A stretch of 39,327 bases of DNA from Lingula anatina (taxonomy: Eukaryota; Brachiopoda; Lingulata; Lingulida; Lingulidae): contig NW_019775379.1 in assembly GCF_001039355.2 (NCBI RefSeq), positions 423,694 through 463,020 on the forward strand, in the 5' to 3' direction. Position 1 is the first letter of the stretch; each line of letters opens with the position of its first letter. The translations under genes and the position numbers were made by a program. Below, in pieces: positions 10,601-23,317 of this stretch. Below the pieces are notes generated by a model. That model was given only the letters and a program-made list of their open reading frames with translations, did not search any database and was not told the origin of the DNA.

Positions 10601-13600
10601 AGATCAAGTTCGTAGCTAACAGTAAAAACGCCTCAGATAGATTGATACCGGGCTATCAGATGACACGCCAAGATAAAGAAACAGAAATGATTTATTGTTC
10701 CAAGCAGGTATTCATTTCTATTGATCTTTCATACTGCAAATTGTCTCATCATTTCTTCGCTTCCAACCATTTCTGAGGAACATGTTATGTAATACCTCGC
10801 TGGCGGGGCCTCGTGGGTAAACGTTTATTTCTCTAAGGGGCCTCAAGAGAAATGTGTTCTTGTGAGTTTAATTACATTGCCCATAGGCGGATGGGCGCCA
10901 TATTGGGTTTTACAGCACTTACTTTCACTGTTTGGCTAGGGCTACCAAATTCCATAGCATTTCTATTCATGGATGGGGAATTCGAAGGTAGTGTTTCAGC
11001 AAGCAATGCCAATGTCAAAAGCAATGTTTTTCTTTCTGAAAAGAGGAAAACGGTCTTTTAATTGAAAAAACAGCTTGTATCAGCCAAAAGACGGGCAAAC
11101 ATGTATACATGTATTTACAGGGTTACTTGTTGTGTAAGTTTTTGACTTTTTTTGCGAATACCACCGTCTGTGTAACTAAAGTGATATGAGATATCAGTAT
11201 ATAGCATACTGCTCTTAGCTAAAGCGTCTGGATTGACCGTAAACCACTGCCAGAGAGATTATGCAATCTGAAGCCTCATGAGGGGTTCCCAACTGACAAT
11301 ACTTATGGATACAGCCATTATTTACCGGCTACGCTGGCAAATGCGCATTAGTTTATCTGATAACTGTTTCTGTTGTGGGTTTAAAGGCTGCATGTAGCCA
11401 TAAATTCAATTACAGTTTACGATGAGTTAAAGTCCCCAGTATTAAAGATGTAATTGCAGTTTGTTTTGTGAAAAGATAACGCTGAGTATAATGGCATACA
11501 AAGATTCCTTCTTTATAATAGAAGTTTTTTGTGCAATAACCAATATGCTGACAACTATTCTAAGGTTTTTTGAGGCCCAGTGTAACAGGAATGGTAGTTC
11601 TAGAAATGGAAGTCCAGGTTCCCTTATGATTAGTACAGGTTAGGGCTAGTCAGAGAATTGGGGTTAGTATATGGGTTGAATGCCACCAGTATATAGTATA
11701 TAGTAATGGGGAACGGACTTCGGTTCCTGGAGGACTACCATTCCTGTCACACCGGCAAAGAGAGGTAAAGACGTGTTTCTACTCCCACTTCCTTCTCCTC
11801 CCCCCACCCCTTCAGTGCAGTTTAGTTACAAATTCGGCAAATTCAGGCTCCATCATTGCTCAAACTGCCAAGAGTCATAATGGTCCCTGCCAAGAATGAA
11901 AAAGAAAAGCGAGCGCAAGGCTTTGTTGCTGTCTATCTGATTGCCTTTCATCTGATTAATTCTATTGATTAGTATGGGGACTTCATTAATGGGACTACGA
12001 TACTCTGCATCTTATTCTGCTCGTCTCATTCAGAAACGGTCAGAAACAATATGCAATTTGCAATGCAGCACCTTTGATGTCTGCCTAATCGAAAGACGTT
12101 TCAGTAAAGCTTAGCTTATCTGACTCGCACCAGTGCTTAGGCTTACTATCTGAAAATTTTGATAAATATTTTTTATCTTGAAATGTTTTCTCATTTCTAG
12201 CGATTTAATGTACAGTATTTAATTTTATTTGAAGTTTAATGTATTGACCTGAAAACATCCACATTCAGAGTGGCATTTAGAAGTTTTACTCATCATCATC
12301 ATCATCATCATCATCATAATAATAATAATAGTTATTATTATTATTACTATTATTATTATTATTAAGTTGAAAGTTTTATTACAGAAATTGTCTGATTTAT
12401 AATGGTATTAGATATCAAACGAGCATCGATGATTTGCCACTGGCAATAAGGAATTGTGTAAGCTAACGCAGCATGTTAAACAGGCGATGGTTATAAGGAA
12501 GATCTATTGTTACCATTTCCAGTTTACTTTCACCGCTAGATATGAACTGTTGAAATTGATGTATGTGAAAATGAAGTAATACCCCTCAATGAGATAATGT
12601 ATAATAACTATACTATATACTACCGGTATAGCGGTCCATTAAATAGAAATTCAATAGCAAACGTAGAGAGGGGGAAACAGATGGATTAGATGGGCTTATT
12701 GTGATTTGAAATTGCAAGTTGTTGACATTCGCTGTCCGCGCGTACTAAATTAGACCAGCCTTTTTCATTATAAACATGGCGTTAAGTTTGCCAGCAGTGT
12801 TTGGTACACTACCCGGTACTTAACTCATTGTGGGTATAAATTCAATCTCCATCTTGTATTAAAAATCAAATAAAACCTGAATGGAAGGCAAAATGAATCC
12901 GGAATCAGTATGAGTAGATTATCCGCTCACGCGAAAAGCTGGCACCGCCGCGTGAGTGTTATTTAGCTTAGATTACTTGTTATCATTATTGAATTCAGAC
13001 AAGCAGAATTGCTGCAATGAACTAGATACATTTGCTTTGACCCTTTTGGAAAATATCCTTTGAAACAGCGCACTGCATGGCTACGTTTAAATACATGCAC
13101 CTAAATTTGCACTTTATTGGAATGTTTTCCCCATTCTATAAACCAGTTTCGAAGGAATGCTTATTGACGTCTTTTATTGTTATGTAATTACTTCTAACAA
13201 TGCCTTTTTAGACTTTTTTCTTTAAGTGAATATGCAGAATTGCATGTAGCATTTCGCTTCGGTAGTCAATTTATGGAAAAAGGTGGTTTAGAAGCATATA
13301 TTTATTATTTATGATTTGTTTCTTTCTAAAGAACTCGATAGTAGAATGTTTTTTATGTGCTATAAATATTGATATGACGCTAAAACATTATCCTGTCTTA
13401 CAGCCCCAAAATTCTAATGACGGTCTTTTAAATCGACTGCCTTACGCCGTTTTTTCATTGTCAAAGCAAAGCCCTAACCGTACAGGGTGTTTGCTGCAGA
13501 GAAAACGATCTTGCATACAATATAACAGCCATTTCATAGTGTCTGGTAGTGAAAAAATGATCGTGCATACGATAGAACAGTTAATGAAGGCAACATATGT

Positions 13601-16600
13601 TGCACACTACAAATTATTGAATAGAATCGATTCAGATGAATACGCTTATTAGGAGCATACATACAAATTACGTTTCTGGGAAAACAGTTAGTTTAGACTC
13701 CAATAATTTTCAGTCACATTTTGTTGAATTTCGATGGCAATGGGTCATTTTCATTCGTCTATTCTGATATTGATACATTTTCACTCCCAGATTAACTCGT
13801 TTTGCTGCGGGTACCTGTAATGCGAAACAGCGTACTAGAATATTTTAACACAGGCGTTGTACTAGTATTTTGCTTGTATGTGATTATTGCATATTGTCCA
13901 TATAAAATACAGAGGAAGCAAATGCCAGAAAATATATATTGATAAATGAATAGAGAGAAAATTAAAGATAAAAGATGAAAGATGAAACTATATTGCCTGA
14001 CTAAAATCAGCTATTGAATCAGCCATTATGACAGACAGGGTGGGTGCGAGTTGTTTGCACAACCACAAGATGTGTTTTTTGTGTAAAAACACTCACTATT
14101 CTCGATTTGGTAAATACATACAGTCACTATTTTTATTTTCGATAAAGTTATTATATCTCATAATACTGCAGCCATATACATATCATCATTCCTGTACACT
14201 ATGTTTAGGCCTATGTGAAAGAGCATAATTCTTCTCTTACGATATGTGAATATTGTGTACCAAAGAATCTAGCATTCCTGCTGATTGAGTTTGTCTCTAA
14301 GTTGTTATTTTCTTTACGAACCAGTTGCATGTCTGATATAAAACCTGAGCTGACCTACTGTGTGTGGCTTAAAGCACAAGAAAGCATCTAGTGTTAACGT
14401 CACTAAGTAATATTGCTGGGATGGATATTGAACCTGTCCTCTAATATTCTTAATGGCACCTTCTGGATTTACGTGCTATCATTATCAGTCACTGCGTTAG
14501 GGTTCTGTTTACAGAAGGGCAATGGATAATGACCAATAATAACATTTCAACGTTCTTGATTACATTTTAAGCACCTTTCTACTTCTTTTGTCAGTCTCTT
14601 TTGGAAAAAGCACATGATATAAGAACAATAATAACTTATTCTATAACTCCATAGTTCAATACCAGTGCCTTTGACCAACACCAATCGCATAATCATGTCA
14701 ATGGTGAGTTTCTTTTTTTAACGAATCATGGAATGTCTCTAGGGAGCGTGTGTGTATATATTGGCAAGGACCGCAGGGCAACAGAATTATTCCATATCAC
14801 TTCTGGAACTCGGATTTCCAGAACCCTTTGGGAAGTGACCTTCAGGACAGTGGAGACTGTATAATGGCCCAGGAATAATACCAATAATATTTGAAATCTT
14901 GACTGTTCTTAGCCAACTTTGTTGGTAATTGTCCCTGTCTGGACAATATGGCGGCACGTGGTACTACAGAATCATTTACCCAGTGTCCGCTGGCAAAATA
15001 TGACTTAAATGACAAAGGTGTTGATTTATGATTCTTCCTTTTTTTAGTGTTCTCCCTTTCTTCATTACTAGTGATAATAAAGATAATAAACTTAATTTAA
15101 AAAGAAGAAAAATATTTTAAGTGTATACACTTATCTTACACATGACCTTCTACTGTTTGATTTACGATACACCCAGAAATACCTGTTCAATATTTGATTT
15201 TGAAATGACCACAATCTGCAGAGTATTGATATAATGATACCAACATGTAAAGATAAAAGCGGTCTGGGTATTATTAAGCTTCTGTCAATGGCGGAAATAT
15301 GCCTATTATAAATATAGTAATCAAATCTGCTTTGATGTTCAGGTTAAAGTATTTTTTCTCATTGGTGGCAGTTTTCAGCGTTTATTTCAATATTAGATAG
15401 CATTATTTTCAATAACAGCCCATATTGCCTCGGGTAGTGATTAGATTGTGTTAGGACTGCCATATATATGCCTCTCTGGTAATCGCTCACAGATTCAATG
15501 TATTTTGTATTTTGAGAGGGAGACTGGAGAAGAAGAGGGAGGAGCACAGGGGAAGGGGAAGAATTTTCACTTCGCTTTGGAGAACAATTTATTAGGAACT
15601 AAATGGGGGGGAGGGGGGGGGGTAGAGGGCTCATGTACCTCTCTTATATAGTTAATTTGTCCCCTGGTCCGCCAATTGGTATCGCGTTTGTGTAAATTAA
15701 CTTCAGGAAAAAAACATACACGACGCTCTGAGAAGTCTTTAGTTTGTATCAATTTTGGGCGGATCTGAATATCCACGTGATTCTTTCTTTAATTTCTTTA
15801 CAAATTGAATGAAAGTTAAAGGCGAAGATGACCTTGTTTATTGTGGTAAAGGAATCAAAACAGCGATCAAAATCCGTTCCAATGAGTATTTGCGCCATTA
15901 ATTCACCCCTATGCCTTTAAGCACAAGCGATCCTGAACTAGAGACAGCTTATGCGGGTTATTCAACCGATACGCATACAAATCATACCGAACGCGTTCCA
16001 CTGTAAAAATACCGGTTGCATAAATTGATAGATGACGAACTAGTATTGCAACATGTGTCCAATTTAATTTTCCAGATAACATACGCATGTTATCAATCAT
16101 TTTTCTTTGAAAGTAGTAAGCCTCTTAATGAACCATATTATCCGATACTATCCGTCATAGGCCCTATACCAATTGGGGTGATGATTGACGACTTTGGAAC
16201 CGGTTCCACAAAGCTTTCATTAGCTAACGTTACGGCGTTTATGTCTTTAATCTTAGTCTCATATGTAGCAGGCAAATTTAGAGAATGATACTCTATTGAC
16301 TATCGTAGCTAACGATGGCTTCTCGGAGCTGCCTGGAGACCGTATGTGTAAGAGCAACACCCTGCCGTTCAGAGATATTTGAAAACAAACGTCTATTATA
16401 GACACGTCTATGTTGTTCTTTAGTAACTGGAGGATAGTTTCTTGTTATCTCTGAAACTCAGGGTACCTTTTAAGGCCTCTTTCGCGAATTTATGACATAC
16501 GGGATCCACAAAATACGTAATGAAATGATATAGATTTATATGTTTAAAATGTGTTTTAAATTAGAATTGATATTCTTAAAAAAAAATCTGATACCAAAAC

Positions 16601-18678
16601 GAAATCAAAACACAAAATAATATTTATACAAAGCACACACGGTAAATTGTGTATTGAGCGCCTCTTACAATAATAATGATAAAAATAACACGTTAGCCGA
16701 GGAAACTGTATCAAAAATAGCACATGCGTATCTCTGAGCTGCACACATCATAAATATTACCCTACAGTAGCATATGTCTGCGTCTGTCTGTGTCTGTGTG
16801 TCTGTGTCTCAATTTTCAGATACACATGTGTGTTAAAGCGCAGCATATCAAAACGAACACCTGTTTCGTGACATTTTATCGTATTTGACATATGCAAGTT
16901 ACAGCGCCTTGCTTCATAACAGTACATTGTATATATTTCGGCTACCCTGAGCATTTAGTCCGATGCATGTCAACTTTATTTTATAAACTTCCTGATTAAT
17001 CAAAAATATTACATCGGATTCTGACAGCCAGCGGCACAAACGCATAACCAATCATCCGAGTTTTCCTTCAGTAAAAGTGCGCGTGACTCAGTGAATACAC
17101 TACTAGTAGTCTTACATTTATGATTGGCGTTGTACACGTCTATTTATAAACACAGACGCAACATGATTCCCCGGAAATTTAAAATAAAGAACCTAGTTCG
17201 CGTCAGTTTGGCACTCTGAAACCCGTGTTAATTTTAATGGATTGTATCAATACTGTCATTCTTGTTTCAGTGGTGACCTCTGATATATACGGTGTAAGAT
17301 AAGACATTGGCATTTGGCATGTTTCTATGAATTGCCTTGTCTCGAGGTCCACAAGTTCTGAGATTTCACAAGCAAATGTTTCCCAGGAGAAATCTGATGG
17401 CACGGTTAAAGTTTGATTCCTTTTCCGATCTCCATTACCTTTATTGTAAACCGTCCTCAGGGGCAGGAAAACAGAATCGAGGGACAAAAAGATCACAGCG
17501 TTCGGAGATTGCTAGCTTTGTGTGGAGTAATTGGGTGTTAGATTAGATTAACCAGATTGGACGAACTAATAGATGAGTATCTACAGTTGACTTTATGACC
17601 GGAACAAATTTACAATGTTAAATAATCGTCTTGCTTGTTCAAGGGATGCGTATGTAGCTATCCGAACAACTGGATTTAAGGTTTTTCGACAGTGGCTGGG
17701 TGGGTAGCGGTGGGATGGTGGGTGGGGGATGGGGTGAAGCAATCAAAGGCCATTTTATTGTTTAATTTGTGTTTTAATTTAAAAAATTGATCGCCATTAT
17801 GTGTTCAATCATCCAATCATCAATTAGTAAATGGCCATTTTGATGTAAACCTACCTACAAGTACCTACCTACAAGTACCTACCTACCTACTTCACTGTTC
17901 CAGGTGACGCCATCGACTGCTTCTCTTGCGTCTCAGCCAATGGCTCCGACATTGGTTGCCATGATCCGTTCAACCCCGCCCTCAGCAGAGTGGAGAAAGC
18001 CTGTAGACAGGGGATGGAGAACAGATACGGCCTATTCCCTGCCTCCTACTGCATAAAGATTAAAGGAGAAGGAGGTGAGTTTTTGGAGTAGTGGTGTTTT
18101 GTCTCTGTGATGGGAGGAGGAGGGATCCTAAAGCAGCAGAATAGAGTCTTGACATAGATTTATTTTTTTGTAGTATTGTGTTTTAAGGGCATTTTAACAG
18201 TAAAAGATTCAAAGAGGTACTCCTGAATAAAAGGAGCATACGAAAACTTCAATACGCGTACATCCCGCACTCATACGACCAAAGATTTGTTAAAGTTTAA
18301 ATTTGTTAAATTATGTTAAAGTCTTTTTCTCAATAATTTGCCACTGCCGAGTAGTCCCCTTCAGAGCATGAAGAGCTTGAAATTACAGACGATAATTCAC
18401 TAACACGAAGAACCAAAATAACCAACTTACAAACTAATCCAAGTCTACACCATTATTTTATTCCAGCGGTTTCAAAGAAGCAGATCTACGTCCGAACCTG
18501 CGCCATCGATACAATGGAGAACCAGTGCGGGGAGTTCCAGTTTGAGGGGGTTCTTTACAAAGGGTGTATCACCACGTGCAAGACAGACTCATGCAATACA
18601 GCACCTAGGACCACGCCCTTTTGGTCCTCTTTATTGGTGACTGTTATAGTAGTTCTGGTGCTTCTAAGGGTGAGGTGA
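7638..18678 (+). CDS. Ly6/uPAR (quiver/sleepless-like) GPI-anchored three-finger protein, 3 exons
   Basis: Coding exons are 7638-7689, 17904-18074 and 18467-18678, with GT-AG junctions all in phase 1, giving 144 residues. Residues 1-18 form a signal peptide. The mature part has ten cysteines (23, 26, 36, 51, 67, 86, 95, 108, 112, 117) in a Ly6 pattern: C-x-x-C at its start, a C-x-D-P-F motif at 36-40, V-R-T-C at 83-86 and a terminal C-N at 117-118. It ends in a hydrophobic tail (about 126-141), typical of GPI-anchored proteins. The C-x-D-P-F and V-R-x-C motifs point to the quiver/sleepless-like branch, whose fly member modulates a potassium channel; the ligand here is unknown. An in-frame ATG at 7614 would add eight polar residues; 7638 is preferred because it starts the signal peptide cleanly. 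The first intron is 10.2 kb and the second 392 bp. ATTAAA at 18720-18725 may be the poly(A) signal. Confidence 0.88.
11577..11755. mobile_element. Snap-back/MITE element with CCRGTGTRAC ends
   Basis: The left end CCAGTGTAACAGGAATGGTA at 11577-11596 pairs with the right end, whose reverse complement starts CCGGTGTGACAGGAATGGTA (from 11755 backwards). The match continues imperfectly for about 38 bp. The interior is short, noncoding and has GGGTTAG-like strings. The terminal motif resembles that of elements at 21239-21382 and 30314-30452, so they may belong to one group. Confidence 0.65.
12289..12364. repeat. (TCA)n/(ATA)n/(ATT)n compound microsatellite
   Basis: TCA triplets change to ATA and then, after a GTTATT break, to ATT triplets. 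The ATA and ATT parts are complementary and could form a hairpin. Confidence 0.95.
15604..15630 (+). other. G-rich tract, possible G-quadruplex
   Basis: Runs of 7, 10 and 3 G separated by A and TAGA lie on the + strand inside the Ly6-like intron. The 10-G run can supply two of the four G-tracts needed. Confidence 0.5.
17850..17892. repeat. CTAC/AAGTAC short tandem repeat at the intron 1 acceptor
   Basis: Repeated CCTACCTACAAGTA units run into the pyrimidine tract of the acceptor at 17903. Length variation here could change the branch-point to acceptor distance. Confidence 0.8.
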
Positions 18679-20197
18679 TCGTGCGGTACACTGTAACACC
18701 CATTTACAGAGACGATTCCATTAAATGATTGCCAATGCCTAAGTTCTGCGGAAAACTGTTCATGACTGATGTTTTGAGAGTGTAAACAGATTCTGTCCAG
18801 ACATGACGATTTTCTTTTCATATCACAGACTAGAATACGCATGAGTAGTTCAGCACGATTACGGCGCCAGTGCGCGACAGCGAAACGTGTCTCACTTTGC
18901 TGCCCATGAACTGAGATGAAAAACGTTCTTTTTTAATCGCTGTAGGAGCATACTGGGGGACCGTCATGCCTGCCTGAGACGAGACGATCTTAAGCAATCA
19001 TTTTGAAATAATTTGCATTATGTGTTAAATGATTTGGACGCAAATACTCTATATTACACTGTTGGCACACTTAGTGTTTACGCACAAAAGACGTATATAA
19101 CGCCTTGTTTCAGTCGTGTACGACCAGGACGCATTGTGTCAAGTGAGATTATTAGGACGCACGCAAACAAACGGTCTGCACGAAATCAATCAGCTGTACC
19201 TGAATATTATGTGACCAGGCCGCCCAGGTATAACCCTCTGTAGAAATCAGTTTATATAAGACGGTAAATAATTGTATTAGGTGAGACTATGTGGCAACTC
19301 ATTCGAATTATGTTAGATGTGACGTCCAGTGAGATTGTGTTAGATGTGACATTCAGTGAAACAAGACATTGAGTAGCATTGATATATAATGGATAATGCA
19401 TGGTCGTTCAGTAATTCTACATCCTACAACGGCTTATCTATTGTTGTTCAGTTATTTTAGAAATTGACGTTGGCGAAGTGTTAATACATATCTCAATACT
19501 TTGCCTATTTTGTCGCCGAAAAGATGCCAAAGGCGCTTAACGAGTGGAGATATACTGTTACGTGTAAAAACAAGTTTCTTTTTGAATGTAAAGAAGACAT
19601 TGTCAGTGAAACATTTTAGTGAATATCCCTGATGTTAACGAGTCAAATCTACATGTGCATAATATTTCGTCTCAATCCACAGCACTGCTGTTATGTATGA
19701 TTAAAGATATTGACACAATATAATGGGGAAATCTTGCTTCACAAGACCTGAAAAGCGTGTATGTATAATTCAAGCTCGTCCATGTAGCGTAAATTACACC
19801 AAATTAGTGCATCCATAACAGCACAAAACAAAGTAGATTGCCCGGGGAAAGAGGGGTAGAGCAAGGATAATTGTTCTCGGGACAAGGGTGCTTCTCAAGC
19901 TTTTTTGTTTTGGTCATTCGGGGACTCGGACCAAACCACAATTATCAAGGGCGAAGTGGGTTTCCTGAATTTTTTTATTTTCACAAAACCATGAAGAAAT
20001 CAAGGTGAATAACTCCCCCAAAAGCCACATATGTTTAATTTCCCACTGTGCGCAGAAAGATATTAGTCTAAATAGCATTGTTTGATTATGAACATTCTGC
20101 TATCCAGCTGTTTGGAGACCTTGAAAGTATTTAATTGTAAACTCCTTACATCCCTTTATACAAAACCAATCAACTGGCTCAATTAGAAAAGGTGGCC
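18679..20197. other. 3' UTR and intergenic DNA between Ly6-like and first ZP gene
   Basis: No coding sequence is recognised. ATTAAA at 18720-18725 is a possible poly(A) signal. A 27-bp unit (TGTTAGATGTGAC...) is repeated about twice at 19311-19363. TTTATAC near 20155 is a weak TATA-like string about 40 bp before the proposed ZP leader exon. Confidence 0.5.
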
Positions 20198-20275
20198 GCA
20201 CAGGTGCGCATGAACAGGGGACTGGACAAAAGGCTGACCTCAGCTGGACAGAGAGGCCACTGAAGCGAGACACTG
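20198..20275 (+). other. Proposed 5' leader (noncoding) exon of ZP gene 1
   Basis: This segment is similar to 23831-23912 upstream of ZP gene 2. Both contain GCGCATGA near the start and end in GCGAGACAC followed by a donor (CTG|GTGAGT here). Joined to the acceptor at 21784, the leader gives ...ACA CTG TTC ACT ATG, with an in-frame TGA at 20261-20263 before the main ATG. That supports the start at 21791. An upstream ATG at 20210 opens a 17-codon reading frame that ends at this TGA, 18 nt before the main ATG in the spliced message. The transcription start is not defined. Confidence 0.6.
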
Positions 20276-21784
20276 GTGAGTTATTGTTATTTTTTTTAAC
20301 TTTACGCGATCGCGATTGTTTAAAATTGTCTTTTAAAATTCTGAAAGGTACTAGTAAGCGCGCCTGGCACGTACATGTACAGTACGTGCATTGATGAGGC
20401 GAACGGACTAAAATAAATGAAGGTGAAAGCCAGGGGATTTTTTCCTCCCCATTTTCAGTTTTTTCCACAGCTGTAGTTGGGTTATGGTATCCATTACTAT
20501 TTTATCTCATTCTAAAGCCAAACTCCGCTTCTTCGGAATGACGCAGAGTCGGGACTTAACTGAAGCAAACGCTTAAACTTGAAGACGGTTTGCACTGAAT
20601 GAGGGGACATGAACTGCCGATATTATGCACTGTTACTTATGTGAAACCACACAATATGTAGCTCTATATAATGTACAAAATTTTTTTCAAATTTCTTTCT
20701 TATTGCATTGTTACAGCAACATAATTTCCCTGCACACGAAAGCCTACATTTAAATGGATTTTTGTTAATCCCATGAGACTCCCGCGATGTTCCAACATCG
20801 ATGAAAAGTTTATCAATGTACATGTAATGCATAAAATGCAGTCATACATGTACTAGTACAGTATCATGCCAAAAAGATAAGTCCGTCAAAAACGGTACGT
20901 TTGGTGGTTTACAGGAAGTTTTCCTGAATTTTGTAAATTTCTAAACATACAAGAATAATAAAAAATTCATTTTGAAATAATAGCAATGGGGTAGTGATAA
21001 ACGCGTGGGTAGCATGAGAATGGTTTTAATGTTACCCTCGCCAAACACGCGGCCGTGTAAACTGGTGTAAATAGCCGGTTTCTCCCCGAAATAAATTAGC
21101 AAAGTTTTACTTTTTAAACCATCGGACCTCTCAAGTTTGTGTTTGGAACTTCCATCAATCATTTTTGTGTCTCTTTTAATAATATTTTGAAAGAAGTTTA
21201 GTTTCATTTGGCAGGACAACGGTGTTTTCCCTGGACACCGGTGTAACGAAAGACCGCCCTCCTTATAGTTATAATGCTTAGGGTTACCCTGACCTTAGTG
21301 GGTCAAAAACTAGGGCGAGGATGACCTGTACAAATGAATGAGAAGCGGACCCTCTATCATGGGGGACTGTCACGTTACACCGACATACAATGTATTAAAG
21401 GGTTAACATCATTTAGGACAAAAATTGATTTTCTTGCGGTCAACAACAATTTCCCAATGGTTAATGAACCCGTTCCGACATTAAAAGTTAGTCCCTGTTT
21501 TTTTTCCAAAAGGTTTGGTTGTTTCCTAAAAGATAATTACAGAGGGTAGCCCTCTATGGCAGTCACGTGGTTCAATGGCAAACACAGATTCCAGAATAAT
21601 TGCGATTACCGCCGTTTTGGTGGTAAAATAGATTTTTTAAAGAATATTTCTACGAGTTCTATACAAAGTATTCATCATAAAATATGGACCCGATGCGCAG
21701 GGTTATAATCCCTTAAAAGTGACGGTATTATCCAGATTGGTATTATAACTGATACAAACCTTTTATGATTGGTTTCCGTTTCAG
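20276..21784 (+). other. 5'-leader intron of ZP gene 1
   Basis: Donor GTGAGT at 20276 and acceptor GTTTCAG ending at 21784. It contains a near-palindrome around GTAC (20367-20389, 8-bp arms) and the snap-back element at 21239-21382. No coding exon is seen. Confidence 0.55.
21239..21382. mobile_element. Snap-back/MITE element with CGGTGTAACG ends, copy 1
   Basis: CGGTGTAACG at 21239-21248 and its exact reverse complement at 21373-21382 bound a noncoding 144-bp segment. It is homologous to 30314-30452: both share a T-AGTTAT-ATG-TTAGGGTTA core, AGGGCGAGG and TGTACAAATGAATG, followed by GGGGGACT. Two diverged copies with inverted ends indicate a non-autonomous DNA transposon family. Confidence 0.75.
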
Positions 21785-21790
21785 TTCACT

Positions 21791-23098
21791 ATGTCCGTCA
21801 GTCTTCCGGCGTTGGTGCTTGGCATTTTTCTATCCATGGCGGGCCAAAAGTGGAATCAAGCGTCAAAAATCGCCGTGAATTTTGACTGCGCAGTGATGGC
21901 GGCATTCGTATCCTACAAAGCTAGTTCCGGGACATTTAACCCCACCGAGGGGCGTATCTACGTTGACGGTTATTACGATGATGTTGACTGCTTCAGAGAC
22001 TTCCCACCTTGGGATCTCAACATTATATTTGGCACGTGTGGAGTTAAAGAGGATGTCAATTTCACGGTAATTTTTCTCCATGATAAGGACTACTTTCTGG
22101 GTACCATCGACGAAGCACAGGTTTTCAATTGCAAATCGCACGCATTTCAAACGTCTCTTCGCAACGTCACGGCTTATGTGCCCGCTGGCGAGATAATACC
22201 CATCATTGGTCAAGTAGCGACTGTCCCAGGATACAACGTGACTGTTACCATGGTTTTAAAGAGAACAAATGGCGACTCAGTTATTGGCGTTAACAGCCAG
22301 CCAGTAAAATTGGGACAGAACGTTACCATGGAACTGAACGTGACTAAAAACGACAGAATCAAAATTAAAGCTTCACACTGCTGGGCGGCGGGTATCATTA
22401 AGAACAATACATGGAAACATCTGGATTTGGTCACAGGGGGTTGCCCCGCAGTTCAGTTCTTCAGCGGGTTCACCCAGGACCCCGTGGACAATCACCTGAC
22501 AGCAACGTTCCCAATGTTTCTGATCACACCTCGCCATGACACCAACAGGTCCACCGGGTTCTTCTGCACCGTCACGGCATGCAGCGTGAACAACGAAGAC
22601 CCAGAATGTACTCCGTCCGCGTGTCCGGGAGACGGCCCAGGGTGGGGTAGACGAAGGAAAAGGTGGGCCAGAGATATAGACGATCTTCTCGGATCGTTCA
22701 GTCATGTTGCTTTGGGTTATTTCGTCGATGTTATAGTGGAGTCGGATGCTGCCAAAATGCCCTACAACTTTTCGTTTGCCAACAAAACAACGTCTTCTCC
22801 GAAAGATAAAACGTGCTTCTCCCCCATTGTTTTCACCGTCGTACTCAGTATGATGATTCTCGTTCTTGTCGTCATGTGTGCACTTTCCTCTGGTTTTGTT
22901 GTGTATGTTAAACAGGACAGAAACCACCGAAGAGAAATTCGCGCACAGCAGCGGCAGGGGCCAACGAAAACTGAACTTAGAAATAAGCCAGAGCCCGGGT
23001 CTCCAGGCACATTTATCCGATGTCGCCAGAACAGTCTCACCCAAGTCACCTACTGCACTAGTACCTTGGAGTCTCGCCCTGGGGAGGCAGAACTATGA
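21791..23098 (+). CDS. ZP-domain transmembrane protein 1
   Basis: A 435-residue single-exon coding sequence for a ZP-domain protein, an extracellular filament-forming module. Residues 1-18 are a signal peptide. ZP-N has four cysteines (33, 67, 83, 114) with R-I-Y-V-D-G and T-C-G-V motifs. A linker follows (about 125-150). ZP-C has six cysteines (197, 218, 259, 264, 273, 278) including H-C-W and G-G-C-P. R-R-R-K-R at 287-291 is a furin-like cleavage site. V-A-L-G-Y-F-V-D-V after it fits the external hydrophobic patch that blocks premature polymerisation. The transmembrane helix is about 345-373, followed by a tail of about 62 residues rich in Arg, Gln and Pro. Many N-x-S/T sites are present. 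The ATG lies 6 nt after a TTTCAG acceptor, and an AATAAA follows at 23312. It is the first of three tandem paralogues. A role in an egg coat, cuticle or epithelial matrix is inference. Confidence 0.93.
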   Translation: MSVSLPALVLGIFLSMAGQKWNQASKIAVNFDCAVMAAFVSYKASSGTFNPTEGRIYVDGYYDDVDCFRDFPPWDLNIIFGTCGVKEDVNFTVIFLHDKDYFLGTIDEAQVFNCKSHAFQTSLRNVTAYVPAGEIIPIIGQVATVPGYNVTVTMVLKRTNGDSVIGVNSQPVKLGQNVTMELNVTKNDRIKIKASHCWAAGIIKNNTWKHLDLVTGGCPAVQFFSGFTQDPVDNHLTATFPMFLITPRHDTNRSTGFFCTVTACSVNNEDPECTPSACPGDGPGWGRRRKRWARDIDDLLGSFSHVALGYFVDVIVESDAAKMPYNFSFANKTTSSPKDKTCFSPIVFTVVLSMMILVLVVMCALSSGFVVYVKQDRNHRREIRAQQRQGPTKTELRNKPEPGSPGTFIRCRQNSLTQVTYCTSTLESRPGEAEL

Positions 23099-23311
23099 TG
23101 CTTGTATACCATTTTTGTCGGTTATTGTTCAACATCTAAACATGGTCCTCAGAGGTCCCCTGTTGTAGTGGTTTATTTAGTGGTTTATTTATGAAAGTAG
23201 TACATTAATAACAAAAATAACTTCTATCCGTTATAATGTCAAACTGAACTGTGACAGATTAATCTAATAACCAAGTTTCCATACAACCAACGGGAATTTC
23301 AAGGGTCCTAA

Positions 23312-23317
23312 AATAAA
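23312..23317 (+). promoter_or_regulatory. Poly(A) signal of ZP gene 1
   Basis: AATAAA, 214 bp after the stop codon; the first such hexamer I found in the downstream region. Confidence 0.6.

Larger units (their letters stand above)
7690..17903 (+). other. 10.2-kb first intron of the Ly6-like gene
   Basis: Donor AAAG|GTACGT at 7689/7690 and acceptor TGTTCCAG at 17903. No coding exon, transposase or reverse transcriptase is recognisable; the open frames are short and unlike known proteins. It contains a snap-back element (11577-11755), a TCA/ATA microsatellite (12289-12364), G-rich runs (15604-15630 and 17696-17738) and a CTAC/AAGT microsatellite (17850-17892) next to the acceptor. Confidence 0.8.

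Noticed and set aside
13311-13652. 113-codon + strand open frame in the Ly6-like intron
   Set aside because: AT-rich random-looking translation without domain or splice context.
20100-20468. 122-codon - strand open frame
   Set aside because: It overlaps the proposed ZP leader exon in antisense, has no recognisable domain, and the + strand splice signals shared with gene 2 explain the region better.
22373-23044. 223-codon open frame on the - strand across ZP gene 1, with similar antisense frames in genes 2 and 3
   Set aside because: It is the mirror of strongly constrained + strand coding sequence; repeats of the same antisense frames follow from the paralogy, and the translation has no domain, signal peptide or plausible composition.
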